64,000 bases of DNA from Planctomycetota bacterium (GTDB lineage Bacteria > Planctomycetota > JAJSAM01). Below, one piece after another: positions 56,199-64,000 of this stretch. The notes under the pieces are model-generated. The model had not been told where the DNA came from. It saw nothing but the letters and a program-made list of their open reading frames with translations, and ran no database searches. Position 1 is the stretch's first letter; every line of letters begins with the position of its first letter. The position numbers and the translations under genes were made by a program. The DNA lies in contig JAJSAM010000050.1 of the NCBI GenBank assembly GCA_024274785.1, forward strand, positions 1 through 64,000, read 5' to 3'.

Positions 56199-57290
56199 GT
56201 GAGCGCGCTCGACTTTGAACTCAGGAACTTCAGAAGGCTCAAGCAACGCGGACTGGCGGCACTCCGGACCGGGCGGAAGGGCGCGGCGCGCATGACGCTG
56301 CTCCGCGCCGCGGAGTGCCTCTACCGGATTGCGGCGAAGTCGCGGGAACCGTTCAAGGGGCAACGATGCCGGAGTGCCGGTGAACTGCTGAGCCTGGCCC
56401 GCAGCATCGGTGAAGGGCCCCTGGCGCAAGCGGTCGAAGGCGAGGAGGGCGGCGCGTCGGCCTTCGAGATGGTGGCGCGCCCCGACGTGGACTTCGACTC
56501 CGTGGCCGGTCTGGACGAAGTGAAGGAGGAGATCCGGCTGCGGATGGTGTATCCGTTCACGCATCCGGAGATCGCCAGGCGCTACGGATTGCGCGGCGGG
56601 GGCGGTGTCCTCTTCTACGGCCCGCCGGGGAACGGCAAGACGCTGCTGGCCCGCGCGGTGGCCGGGGAGATCGAGGCTGCTTTCTTCACGGTACGGCCAT
56701 CGGACATCATGAGCAAGTGGGTGGGGGAGGCGGAGAAGAACGTCTCGGCCCTGTTCGCGGAAGCCCGCGGGCGTGACCGGGCGGTCATCTTCATCGACGA
56801 GATCGAGGCCCTGGCGCCGGTCCGGACCGGTGAAGCCTCCTCGGTGATGACGCGCGTCGTGCCGCAACTGCTCGCGGAACTGGAGGGGGTCTCCGGGCGT
56901 GGTCCCGGGGCGCTCCTGTTCATCGGGGCCACGAATGCTCCCTGGGATCTCGATCCGGCGATTCTTCGACCGGGGCGGTTCGATGTGAAAGTGTATGTGG
57001 GGCTGCCGGATCGGGAGGCGCGCGCGGCGATCCTCAGCCTCGAGCTTTCCGGGCGGCCCATCGAAGTCGGTTTCGATTTCGACGCCGTGGCGGGCGCCCT
57101 GTCGGGCTATTCGGGTGCCGACCTGCGCAGACTCGTGGAGAAGACGGTGGGAGATACCTTCCTTGCCGAGATCCGGGGCGGTGGCGCCGGGAGGGTCTCC
57201 GAGGACGATGTGCTGTCCGCCGCGTCGGAGGTACGCCCTTCGGTGGGCGCGGAGGGGCGCTTGAGATACCGGGAGTGGGCACAACGTTGA
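56199..57290 (+). CDS. Vps4-like AAA ATPase with candidate N-terminal MIT domain
   Basis: A 363-residue cytoplasmic ATPase with a single AAA module. The first 75 residues form a three-helix segment compatible with an MIT domain. Motifs: VDFDSVAGLDEVKEEI (97-112), Walker A GPPGNGKT (141-148), pore loop MSKWVGEAEKNV (171-182) with the Lys-Trp typical of Vps4/katanin, Walker B FIDE (198-201), sensor I GATN (243-246) and arginines in RPGRFD (257-262). The C-terminal helix [15 protein letters not shown] (346-360) matches the signature of the Vps4/spastin/katanin clade. Vps4 disassembles ESCRT-III polymers, and three candidate substrates precede it. RPGRFD is more Cdc48-like, so the type is not pure. 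GTG start. Confidence 0.85.
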   Translation: MSALDFELRNFRRLKQRGLAALRTGRKGAARMTLLRAAECLYRIAAKSREPFKGQRCRSAGELLSLARSIGEGPLAQAVEGEEGGASAFEMVARPDVDFDSVAGLDEVKEEIRLRMVYPFTHPEIARRYGLRGGGGVLFYGPPGNGKTLLARAVAGEIEAAFFTVRPSDIMSKWVGEAEKNVSALFAEARGRDRAVIFIDEIEALAPVRTGEASSVMTRVVPQLLAELEGVSGRGPGALLFIGATNAPWDLDPAILRPGRFDVKVYVGLPDREARAAILSLELSGRPIEVGFDFDAVAGALSGYSGADLRRLVEKTVGDTFLAEIRGGGAGRVSEDDVLSAASEVRPSVGAEGRLRYREWAQR

Positions 57291-58369
57291 AAGCTGTCGA
57301 AGCCATAGCGAGACTGCGCGGCGGTGCGGTGCCGGTGCTGACGGTCTTCCACGGCGAAGAGCGCTGGTTCGCCGCGAAGGCGGTTGCGGTCGTCAGGGAG
57401 AAGTTTCTCGAGGGTGCCGAGGACCCCGCCGAGATCGTCGATGGTCCCCGGTCCGCAACGGACTCCGAGGGCGTGCCGCTCGCCAGAGCGCTGGAGGAGG
57501 CTCGCACGGTGCCGATGTTCGCCGGCCGGCGCGTGGTCTTCTACCGGGCGCACCAGCCGGAGAAGAAAGAGCCGGGGCTGTTGTCCGGTTTTGCCGCGTC
57601 GGAGTCGAGCTTCGTGCGGATGGTGTACAGTGCCCCGTCCCTCGGCAAGGCCGCGGAGAACGCCCTTACGAAAGCCGGTGCGGTGGTGGGCCATGCCCGG
57701 AAGCTGTTCGACAAGCCGTATCCCGGCCAGCCGCCTTTCAATACGCCCCTCAACAAGTGGTTCTGCGAACGGGTGAGGGAGCAGGGGCGACATATCGACC
57801 TGCGGACCGCACACCTTCTTACCGAACAGATCGGCAACGACCTGATGGCGCTCGAGTCACACCTCGAGCGGATCCTCATCACCGTCGGGTCGAAACCTGA
57901 ACTCTCCGAGGACGACGTGCGGAATGCGTTTGCCGGCGGGAGGGATTACGACGGTTTCGCTTTCGGGGAAGCGGTGTATGAGCGGGACGCGCGGGCCGCG
58001 TTTCGCGTCTGTCGCAGTGCCTTCACGGAGGGCCTGACGGACCGTAAGGGACGGCGCACCACGGTGGAGAGCGCCGTGGCCGCCCGGCTGCTCTGGTCCA
58101 TTCGCTTTCGCCTGACGGATGTCTACGCCGCCCGCACTCTCCTCGACCGCGGCGCGAGCCCGGATGAGGCCGCGAAAGGGATGACGACGGGAAGCCCCAT
58201 CGCGCGCCTAAGGGCGGTGGGCCTGGCGTCGGCGTTTCGCCGCGAGGCGCTGCTCGGGCATTTCGCCTTGCTCGAGAAGGCCGAGTCCGATCTGCACCAG
58301 AGCATCCCGGCGGCGACGGTGATCGAGGGCCTCATCCCGCGGCTGATCGGAGTGGATGCGCATGGGTAG
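57275..58369 (+). CDS. holA: DNA polymerase III subunit delta
   Basis: Clamp-loader subunit of 364 residues that opens the sliding clamp. It has the HolA opening [44 protein letters not shown] and the C-terminal collar end [21 protein letters not shown]. Sequence conservation is low across this family, as usual. The start is GTG 57275 or TTG 57287; both overlap the ATPase gene end, so the genes are coupled. The stop overlaps the mutL start. Confidence 0.88.
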   Translation: MGTTLKAVEAIARLRGGAVPVLTVFHGEERWFAAKAVAVVREKFLEGAEDPAEIVDGPRSATDSEGVPLARALEEARTVPMFAGRRVVFYRAHQPEKKEPGLLSGFAASESSFVRMVYSAPSLGKAAENALTKAGAVVGHARKLFDKPYPGQPPFNTPLNKWFCERVREQGRHIDLRTAHLLTEQIGNDLMALESHLERILITVGSKPELSEDDVRNAFAGGRDYDGFAFGEAVYERDARAAFRVCRSAFTEGLTDRKGRRTTVESAVAARLLWSIRFRLTDVYAARTLLDRGASPDEAAKGMTTGSPIARLRAVGLASAFRREALLGHFALLEKAESDLHQSIPAATVIEGLIPRLIGVDAHG

Positions 58370-60095
58370 CGGGCGGATTCGGATCCTGCCGGTGGATGTG
58401 GTCAACCGCATCGCGGCCGGCGAGGTGGTGGAGCGACCGGCCTCGGTGGTGAAGGAACTGGTCGAGAACTCGCTCGATGCCGGGGCCACCCGGGTCGAGG
58501 TGGAAGTGCGCGAGGGTGGCCGAAAGTACATCCGGATCATCGACGATGGCCACGGGATTCCGGCGTAAGACCTCGGCGTGATCTTCCTCAGTCACTCGAC
58601 CTCGAAGCTCAGTGACGTGAATGATCTGCTGCACATCGGCACTCTGGGCTTTCGCGGGGAGGCGTTGGCCTCGATCGGCGCGGTGGCGCGCGCGACGATC
58701 ACCAGCCGGCCGCCGGAGGCCGCCGAGGGTTTTTCAGTGGAGAACGAATTCGGACGGATCGGGAAAGTGCGTCCCGCCGCGTCCCGGCCCGGCACCACCA
58801 TCGAGGTCGCCGAGCTGTTCAGAAACGTCCCCGCGCGCCTGAAGTTCCTGAAGAAGGCGCCGGCGGAGATGGCCCGGGTCAGCGAGACGGTCTACCGGTT
58901 GGCGGTTTCCACTCCGGGGGTCGAATTCAGACTGACGCAAGACGGCCGTGCGGTGGCTCACTTCCCGTCCGACATGAGTGTGCGCGAGAGGATTTCGAGA
59001 GCCTTCGGTCGCGATTTGCGCGAGGAACTGATCGAGACCAAAGCCACGGCTGGGGACATGCATATCCTGGCCTTGATCGGACCACCGGCCCGGACGCGTG
59101 CGGACACGACGAGGATGCTCTTCTTCCTGAACGGCCGGCATGTCCGCGATCGCACCCTTCTGCATGCCGCCCGGCACGCCTACGAGGATCTGATCTTCGG
59201 GCGCAGGCAACCGTACGTTTTCGTTTTCCTGACGATGGACCCGGCGCGCGTGGATCAGAATGTCCATCCCGCCAAGCTGGAAGTGCGTTTTAGCGATTCG
59301 GGGTCGGTGCATTCACTCGTGCACCGTACGCTCCGGAATGCACTGACGAGTGCGGATCTCGCGCACCCGGTCGACCTGCCTGAGTCTCCGCCAGGGCCGG
59401 GACGCGAGGAGCGGATCCGTGATGCCATCGGGGACTTCCTCGGTCGCGGACGTCCACCGGAGCGGTCGCTGTTTGCGCCGGGCGTTCCCGGTGCGGGCCG
59501 GGAGAGCGCCGGCGGTGACATCGGCCGGGCCGTCGATTTCCTGCAGGTCCGGGACACGTACGTCATCGTGGAGACCGATGTTGGCATCACGATTCTCGAT
59601 CAGCATGCCTTGCACGAACGTGTGCTCTACGACCGCTTCAAGGGCCGCTTCCTCGAGGGAGCGGTGGCGGTGCAGCGGTTTCTCACGCCGGCGGTCGTCG
59701 AACTGACTCCCGTGGAAATCACCACGCTGCTCTCGGCGCGGGAGGAACTGGCGAGCATCGGAGTTCTTGTCGACGAGTTCGGCGAGGATGCCGTGGCGGT
59801 CCGCGGCCTGCCCGCGGCGGCCGACAACGCTGATCCGCTCCGCATCGTGGAGGGCCTGGTGGAGCGGCTGTCGGGCGAGCGCGCGCCCACGCGCGAAGAT
59901 CTGGTGGAGAACCTCCTCGCCACGCTGGCCTGTCGCGCCGCGGTCAAGGGCGGGGATCGCCTGCGCCGTGACCAGGTGGCGGACCTGTTGTCGGCGGCGG
60001 AGTCCCTGACGCATGCACACACCTGCCCGCATGGTCGCCCGACCGCGCTCTGTCTGAGCTACAACTCGCTGGAGCGCCATTTCAAGCGAAAGTGA
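58362..60095 (+). pseudogene. mutL: DNA mismatch repair protein MutL, interrupted by an in-frame TAA
   Basis: Mismatch repair ATPase. The GHKL motifs are present: [38 protein letters not shown] and GFRGEALASIGAV. The C-terminal part has DQHALHERV, TLACRAAVK and CPHGRP, the motifs of MutL with endonuclease activity. At 58566-58568 a TAA falls between GHGIPA and DLGVIFLSHSTSKL, where related MutL proteins have an acidic residue. The reading frame is unchanged across it, so a single base change explains the break. GTG 58578 could reinitiate but would lack the first ATPase motifs. Either a genuine null allele, a sequencing error or recoding. Confidence 0.9.
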
Positions 60096-60189
60096 CCCCT
60101 GGAGGGTGGTGCGCCGGCGCCGTAACGCTGATTCGGGACTCGATTGCCAGGATCTTCAGCTCGAGTGGCGTCGTGACCCCTAGTCCCGG

Positions 60190-61080
60190 TCAGTTGCCGG
60201 ATCGGGCCGGCTTGCGGAAGATCTTCGGGTCCAACTCCGTGTTGAACTCGATGCCGCCCTCGTCCAGGAACGTGGCCTTCAGCGAGATCCGGTTTTTCGG
60301 GGCGCCGAAGGGCTGCTCGTAGACCTCGATGCGAAACGGCAGCAGGACTCCTTCGATCCGGTCGTGCGGCGCCGCCAGGTACTGGAAGACGAAGGAGAGC
60401 GTCTTCTGCCCGGCCCGTGTCGCGAGAGCGGAGGCCTTCACCAGGCGGCCGTCATCCCTGGCGAGCCAGAGCATCAGGGTCGGCTCCGTCGAGTCCTGCT
60501 TGCGGTTGTCGCGGCGGATCACATCGCAGGGGAAATCCACCCGGCCGACTTTGATCGTCTCCTCCCGCTCGACCTCGAACTGCACGCGGTCGCCTTTCAG
60601 GTTGGCGAGGAAGAAGAGCCGGAGCAGGTACCTCGTCTCCGCGATCGTCTCGTCGATCTCCGCCCGGTCCGTCTTGAAGTCATCGCCGAGCAGGAATCGA
60701 TTGAGTTCGTTGTCCATGTACCAGTAGCGTTTGCCGTCAAAGCCCCGGATGATGTGATCGACGGCCGTCTTCCACTCGGAGCGGAACAGTACCTTCGGCC
60801 CGAATTGCAGGAACCGGCTGACCTCGATGGACATACGTTCCGGCGGCTGCGTGTTGTAGTTCCAGACGTGGCAGTTCATGCGCACGGTGAGGTTCTTTAC
60901 CGCACCCGGCTTCAGGAAGTTGTGGCCGCCCTGAAACTGAATGGCACGGTCGATCAGTTTGACGGCCTTCGTGGCCACGGGCGGGACCGGCGCGGGGTCC
61001 GAGGGATCCTCTGCCTGGACTCCCCTGCCCGCGAGCAGCAGGAAAGAGATGACGAGGAACTTCAGCATCAGGATCGGCAT
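60190..61080 (-). CDS. Secreted protein, DUF1571-like or lipoprotein-carrier-like
   Basis: A 296-residue protein with a signal peptide (LKFLVISFLLLAGRGVQA). The mature part is beta-rich and follows the style of outer-membrane lipoprotein-sorting or DUF1571 proteins: KNLTVRMNCHVWNY, FDGKRYWYMDNELNRF, FPCDVIRRDNRKQD and YLAAPHDRIEGVLLPFRIEV. No catalytic motif. It may handle lipids or lipoproteins in the periplasm, which is a tentative reading. The ATG at 61080 is taken; 61068 is possible. Divergent from the M16 genes. Confidence 0.72.
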   Translation of the reverse strand: MPILMLKFLVISFLLLAGRGVQAEDPSDPAPVPPVATKAVKLIDRAIQFQGGHNFLKPGAVKNLTVRMNCHVWNYNTQPPERMSIEVSRFLQFGPKVLFRSEWKTAVDHIIRGFDGKRYWYMDNELNRFLLGDDFKTDRAEIDETIAETRYLLRLFFLANLKGDRVQFEVEREETIKVGRVDFPCDVIRRDNRKQDSTEPTLMLWLARDDGRLVKASALATRAGQKTLSFVFQYLAAPHDRIEGVLLPFRIEVYEQPFGAPKNRISLKATFLDEGGIEFNTELDPKIFRKPARSGN

Positions 61081-61219
61081 CCGGCACATCCTTCTGGCTC
61101 CCATCGTAACTGGCAACTGTGCCGCGATCGGGGAAGGTGCTTCCTTCGCCCGGCCACTGCGTCGCGGGAACCTAGCTTACCCCTGTCATGGCAAAGTCAG
61201 TGCCGAATGCCGCCCTCCG

Positions 61220-61248
61220 TTGACGGTCCGGTACCGGAATGCTAGGTT
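61220..61248 (+). promoter_or_regulatory. Candidate promoter of the M16 gene pair
   Basis: TTGACG (61220-61225) and TAGGTT (61243-61248) are separated by exactly 17 bases, 46 bases before the GTG start at 61295. The -35 is good and the -10 weak. Confidence 0.4.
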
Positions 61249-61294
61249 TGTTCCGGGCGTACAGGCCGAACCTCTTTATCGGTAGGGAGATAGG

Positions 61295-62590
61295 GTGCCC
61301 GAGCTGAGTCCGGAGAGAAACCTGGTCGAATTCGAACTCCCCGGGGCGGTGCGACTCTTCGTGTACCGAACGGAGAAGTTCAAGACCTCGTTCGTGAACA
61401 TCATCCTTGGGCGTCCGCTCGATGAACGGACCTCCTGCGCCGCCCTTTTGCCCTATGTGCTTCGCCGCGGCACAACGAGCCACCGGGACATGTCGTCGAT
61501 CGCCCGCCTGCTGGAAAGTCTTTTCGGGGCGAGCCTCGATGTGGACATTCTGAGCTTCGGCGAGCGGCAGATGCTCTCCTTCCGGCTCGACCTGGTGGAG
61601 GAGCGCTATCTCTTCATGGGAGGGCGAGACCTCCTGGCCAAGGGCCTGGATCTGGTGCGCGAACTCTTCCTGGAGCCGGTCCTCGATGGGGGGTGCTTCC
61701 CGAACGAGACGTTCGAGCAGGAGCGGGAGAACCTGCGCCGTTTCGTTGCGGGCATGGTCAACGACAAGGGGCGCTATGCCTTCGACCGTTGTGTGAGCCG
61801 GATGTGCGAGGGCGAACCCTATGCGCGTTACGAGTATGGCGCACTGCCGGAAATCGACGCGCTGACTTCCGAGAGTCTGACGGAACTCTGGCACGACACG
61901 CTCCGATCCGCCCCGATCGATGTCTTTGTCGTCGGGAGCACGGATCCGGGACGGGTTCGCGATCTCGTGGTCGGGGCCTTCGGCGGCCTGCGAAGCGGCG
62001 AAGAGGTGACGGATCCCCCGCCGGCGGTTCGCCGCGGTCCCGGGAAGCTCACCAGGGTGGTCGAGCGGGACGACGTGATGCAGGCTCGGCTGGTCATGGG
62101 GTTTCGTACCAGGATCGGCTATGGAGACCCGCTCTCGATTCCGCTGGTCGTCTGGAACACGGTCTTCGGGGGCGGTGCGAGTTCCCGGTTGTTCCGTCAC
62201 GTGCGGGAGAAGCACTCGCTGGCTTACTACTGCTCGAGCAGTGTGGATCAGTCGAAGGGGGTCGCCTTCGTGCAGGCCGGCGTGGACGGGACTCAGGCGG
62301 GTCGGGTGGAGCGCATCGTTCGGCGGCAGATGGGCGACCTCGCGCGAAACGGCCCCACCCTCGATGAGGTCCGGGCGGCCAAGGCGTATCTGAAAGCCGG
62401 GGTGCTTTCCATTACCGACAGCGCGCCTCGCATTGCCGGGTTCTTCCTCGAACGAAGAAGTACCGGGGCGGTGATCGGGATCGGCGAACTGCTCGACCGG
62501 ATTTCGCGGGTGCGTCGTGCGGATGTGGCGCGGGCGGCGGCGACGGTTAAACCCGACACGTACTACCTGCTGGCGCGAGGGGACGAATGA
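61295..62590 (+). CDS. M16-family peptidase-like protein lacking the zinc motif
   Basis: A 431-residue protein with the M16 fold (for example RLVMGFRTRIGYGDPLSIPL, FGGGASSRLFRHVREKHSLAYYCSS). The place where active enzymes have HxxEH reads RDMSSIARLLESLFGASLD, with no metal ligands, so it is probably inactive and acts as a partner. The next gene is a catalytic M16 peptidase, an arrangement like YmfF/YmfH of Firmicutes and the alpha/beta pairs of other M16B enzymes. GTG start after AGGGAGA. Confidence 0.86.
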   Translation: MPELSPERNLVEFELPGAVRLFVYRTEKFKTSFVNIILGRPLDERTSCAALLPYVLRRGTTSHRDMSSIARLLESLFGASLDVDILSFGERQMLSFRLDLVEERYLFMGGRDLLAKGLDLVRELFLEPVLDGGCFPNETFEQERENLRRFVAGMVNDKGRYAFDRCVSRMCEGEPYARYEYGALPEIDALTSESLTELWHDTLRSAPIDVFVVGSTDPGRVRDLVVGAFGGLRSGEEVTDPPPAVRRGPGKLTRVVERDDVMQARLVMGFRTRIGYGDPLSIPLVVWNTVFGGGASSRLFRHVREKHSLAYYCSSSVDQSKGVAFVQAGVDGTQAGRVERIVRRQMGDLARNGPTLDEVRAAKAYLKAGVLSITDSAPRIAGFFLERRSTGAVIGIGELLDRISRVRRADVARAAATVKPDTYYLLARGDE

Positions 62591-62615
62591 ACCATCTGCG
62601 GGCGGAGGGTGACGC

Positions 62616-63926
62616 ATGAGCACCGCGGCCACCGTGTATCGCAGCGACATTCTTGGCGAGGAGGTCCATCGCTATGTCCTGCCTTCGGGGCTCCGCGTGC
62701 TGGTTCATCCGAAACCGGGCTACCTGAAGAAGTTTGCGGTGCTGTCGGCAAACTACGGTTCGGTGGATTCCCGGTTCGTGGATCCGGAAACCGGGGAACT
62801 GCGCGATATGCCCGCGGGCATCGCCCACTTCCTCGAGCACAAGCTCTTCGAGTTGAAAGAGGGTGACGCCTTCGATGCATTCTCAAGGCAGGGCGCCTCC
62901 GGAAACGCCGCCACCTCCTTCCGCACCACGAGCTTCTTTTTCTCCTGCTCCGAATACTTCGCGAAGAACCTCCGCACGCTGGTCTCCCTGGTGACGAGCG
63001 CTTCCTTCACCGCCGCGGCAGTCGAGAAGGAGCGGGGAATCATCGAGCAGGAAATCCGGATGTACGAGGACAACCCGGACTGGCGGATCTTCATGAACCT
63101 CGTGGAAGGTCTTTACCGCGATCATCCGGTGCGCATCGACATCACCGGTTCGAAGGAGTCGATCGCTCGAATCCGCTACCAGGACCTGCTTTCCTGTCAT
63201 CGCTGGTTCTACCATCCGGAGAACCTCTGCCTGGTGGTTTGCGGGGATTTGGACAGCGAGCGAATCGTTGCCACGGTTCATCGGGCCCTCGGGGCGGGCA
63301 GGAACGAGGGTGCCGCGGAGCGTATCGACATCGACGAGCCCCGGCGCGTGCTGCGAAACCGGATCGACGTGGAACTGCCGGTGGTCCGTTCGCGCCTCCT
63401 GATCGGGTTCAAGGACCCCTGGGTTCCGGTGCATGGCCGGGACCATCAGCGCCGCGATCTGGTGACCGCGATTCTGCTCGACCTCATGTTCGGCTCCTCC
63501 TCGCACACCTGGCAACGCCTGTACGAGGAGGACGTGATCGACGATAGCTTCTATGCGACCTATGCCGGCGAGGAGGACTTCGGGTTTGTCACCCTCGGCG
63601 GTGAGGTGGATGAGCCGGATCGCGTCCGGCGAAGGCTGATGCGCGAAATCCGGAAGTTCGGAAAGAAGGGGTTTTCCGCCGAGGACTTCGGGCGCGTCGT
63701 GCACAAGATGATCGGGCGGTTCGTTGGCGGCCTCGACTCAACGGAAGGTACGGCGTTCATGCTGCTCTCCTCGGAATTCCGTGGGGTGGACCCGTTCGTG
63801 ATCCCGACGCTGCTGCGGACCATCACGCGGGACGAAATCATGGAACGCCACGCGAGGCTGTTCGGCGACCGGAACCACTGCACGTCTATCGGTCGCAAAG
63901 GGAAAGGGCGGTCGCGGCTCGTCTAG
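62616..63926 (+). CDS. M16-family zinc metallopeptidase
   Basis: A 436-residue peptidase. The inverted zinc motif HFLEH lies at 71-75 (AGIAHFLEHKLFEL), and the third ligand is probably the Glu in ERGIIEQEIRMYED downstream. The protein resembles YmfH (LPSGLRVLVHPKPGYLKKFA and NLCLVVCGDLD segments). It likely forms a dimer with the zinc-less protein encoded 25 bases upstream. No signal peptide is apparent, so it is probably cytoplasmic; the substrate is unknown. Confidence 0.92.
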   Translation: MSTAATVYRSDILGEEVHRYVLPSGLRVLVHPKPGYLKKFAVLSANYGSVDSRFVDPETGELRDMPAGIAHFLEHKLFELKEGDAFDAFSRQGASGNAATSFRTTSFFFSCSEYFAKNLRTLVSLVTSASFTAAAVEKERGIIEQEIRMYEDNPDWRIFMNLVEGLYRDHPVRIDITGSKESIARIRYQDLLSCHRWFYHPENLCLVVCGDLDSERIVATVHRALGAGRNEGAAERIDIDEPRRVLRNRIDVELPVVRSRLLIGFKDPWVPVHGRDHQRRDLVTAILLDLMFGSSSHTWQRLYEEDVIDDSFYATYAGEEDFGFVTLGGEVDEPDRVRRRLMREIRKFGKKGFSAEDFGRVVHKMIGRFVGGLDSTEGTAFMLLSSEFRGVDPFVIPTLLRTITRDEIMERHARLFGDRNHCTSIGRKGKGRSRLV

Positions 63927-63999
63927 CGATGGAATCCCCGCCCTCGTCCTCCGCGGCATCCACCCATGCGACGTCGAAACGCTTGAACCAGGTGATCTG
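63886..63999 (-). CDS. Possible C-terminal fragment of a minus-strand gene entering from the right edge
   Basis: On the minus strand a frame open to the window edge encodes QITWFKRFDVAWVDAAEDEG and ends at a TAG at 63886-63888, overlapping the M16 gene end by about 40 bases. The aromatic-rich beginning looks protein-like, but 37 codons are too few to identify a family. Confidence 0.25.
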   Translation of the reverse strand, partial: QITWFKRFDVAWVDAAEDEGGDSIARRAATALSLCDR

Positions 64000-64000
64000 C

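Noticed and set aside
56199-57290. AAA ATPase as FtsH or proteasomal ATPase
   Set aside because: There is no membrane helix, no zinc-protease domain and no coiled-coil/OB N-terminus, and the C-terminal helix is of Vps4/katanin type, although RPGRFD is shared with those families.
58578-60095. The second mutL part as an independent gene starting at GTG
   Set aside because: It begins inside the conserved ATPase domain directly before HSTSKL, has no ribosome binding site, and lacks the first ATP-binding motif.

Overview
The window is about 64 kb of gene-dense, high-GC DNA from a bacterium. The Lol-type lipoprotein export genes, a TonB-dependent receptor and several lipobox signal peptides point to a diderm. 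The mixture of a short archaeal/eukaryotic-type prolyl-tRNA synthetase, FHA/Zn-ribbon kinases, FloA/NfeD and large TPR proteins suggests an uncultivated lineage rather than a well-studied proteobacterium, but nothing here fixes the phylum. No rRNA, CRISPR array, transposase or phage gene was seen. One tRNA (Ala-GGC) and one cobalamin riboswitch are present. Of about 53 stop codons assigned, roughly 40 are TGA, 13 are TAG and none is TAA; the only in-frame TAA codons noticed interrupt two conserved genes, btuB and mutL.

Layout. 1-2.4 kb: LolC/E permease (cut by the window edge), LolD and a small lipoprotein. 2.3-6.5 kb (minus): membrane-quality operon of a long NfeD protease, a short NfeD, FloA and a small membrane protein. 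6.8-12.1 kb (minus): two TPR proteins, one of 1451 residues. 12.5-18.1 kb (plus): a five-gene Ser/Thr phospho-signalling cassette (Zn-ribbon kinase, double FHA, PP2C phosphatase, kinase-FHA-Zn ribbon, Zn-ribbon FHA). 18.1-22.4 kb: tRNA-Ala, leuS, proS. 22.7-25.5 kb: a tail-anchored coiled-coil protein, a HEAT-like protein and a sirtuin. 25.6-30.4 kb: B12 riboswitch followed by btuF-btuC-btuD-btuB, with btuB carrying an internal stop. 30.5-33.8 kb: DUF1015, serA, serC. 34-43 kb: a large secreted protein, threonine aldolase, phosphohexomutase, lipA, SAM hydrolase, larC, and a convergent aminotransferase. 42.9-46.7 kb: SH3 protein, sensor kinase and a degenerate sigma-54-type regulator. 46.9-50.4 kb (minus): unknown membrane protein, SpoIID-like lipoprotein, ruvB. 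60.2-64 kb: a secreted protein and two M16 peptidase-family genes.

The most exciting region is 50.6-60.1 kb, one uninterrupted co-directional run: ubiE, CPBP protease, ubiX, ubiA/mqnP, an unknown gene, three small charged helical proteins, an AAA ATPase, holA and mutL. The third helical protein (55584-56189) has the organisation of a eukaryotic/archaeal ESCRT-III (Snf7/Vps24 type) subunit: a short MGLF N-terminus, a basic helical hairpin, an acidic C-terminal half with an EIDRML segment, and a terminal helix with MIM1 spacing. The next gene is a Vps4-like ATPase with a candidate N-terminal MIT domain, an SKW pore loop and the C-terminal helix signature of the Vps4/katanin clade. The two preceding genes look like divergent paralogues. 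I infer a bacterial ESCRT-III/Vps4 membrane-remodelling system, distinct from the known PspA/Vipp1 bacterial relatives, in an operon with isoprenoid-quinone and DNA replication/repair genes.
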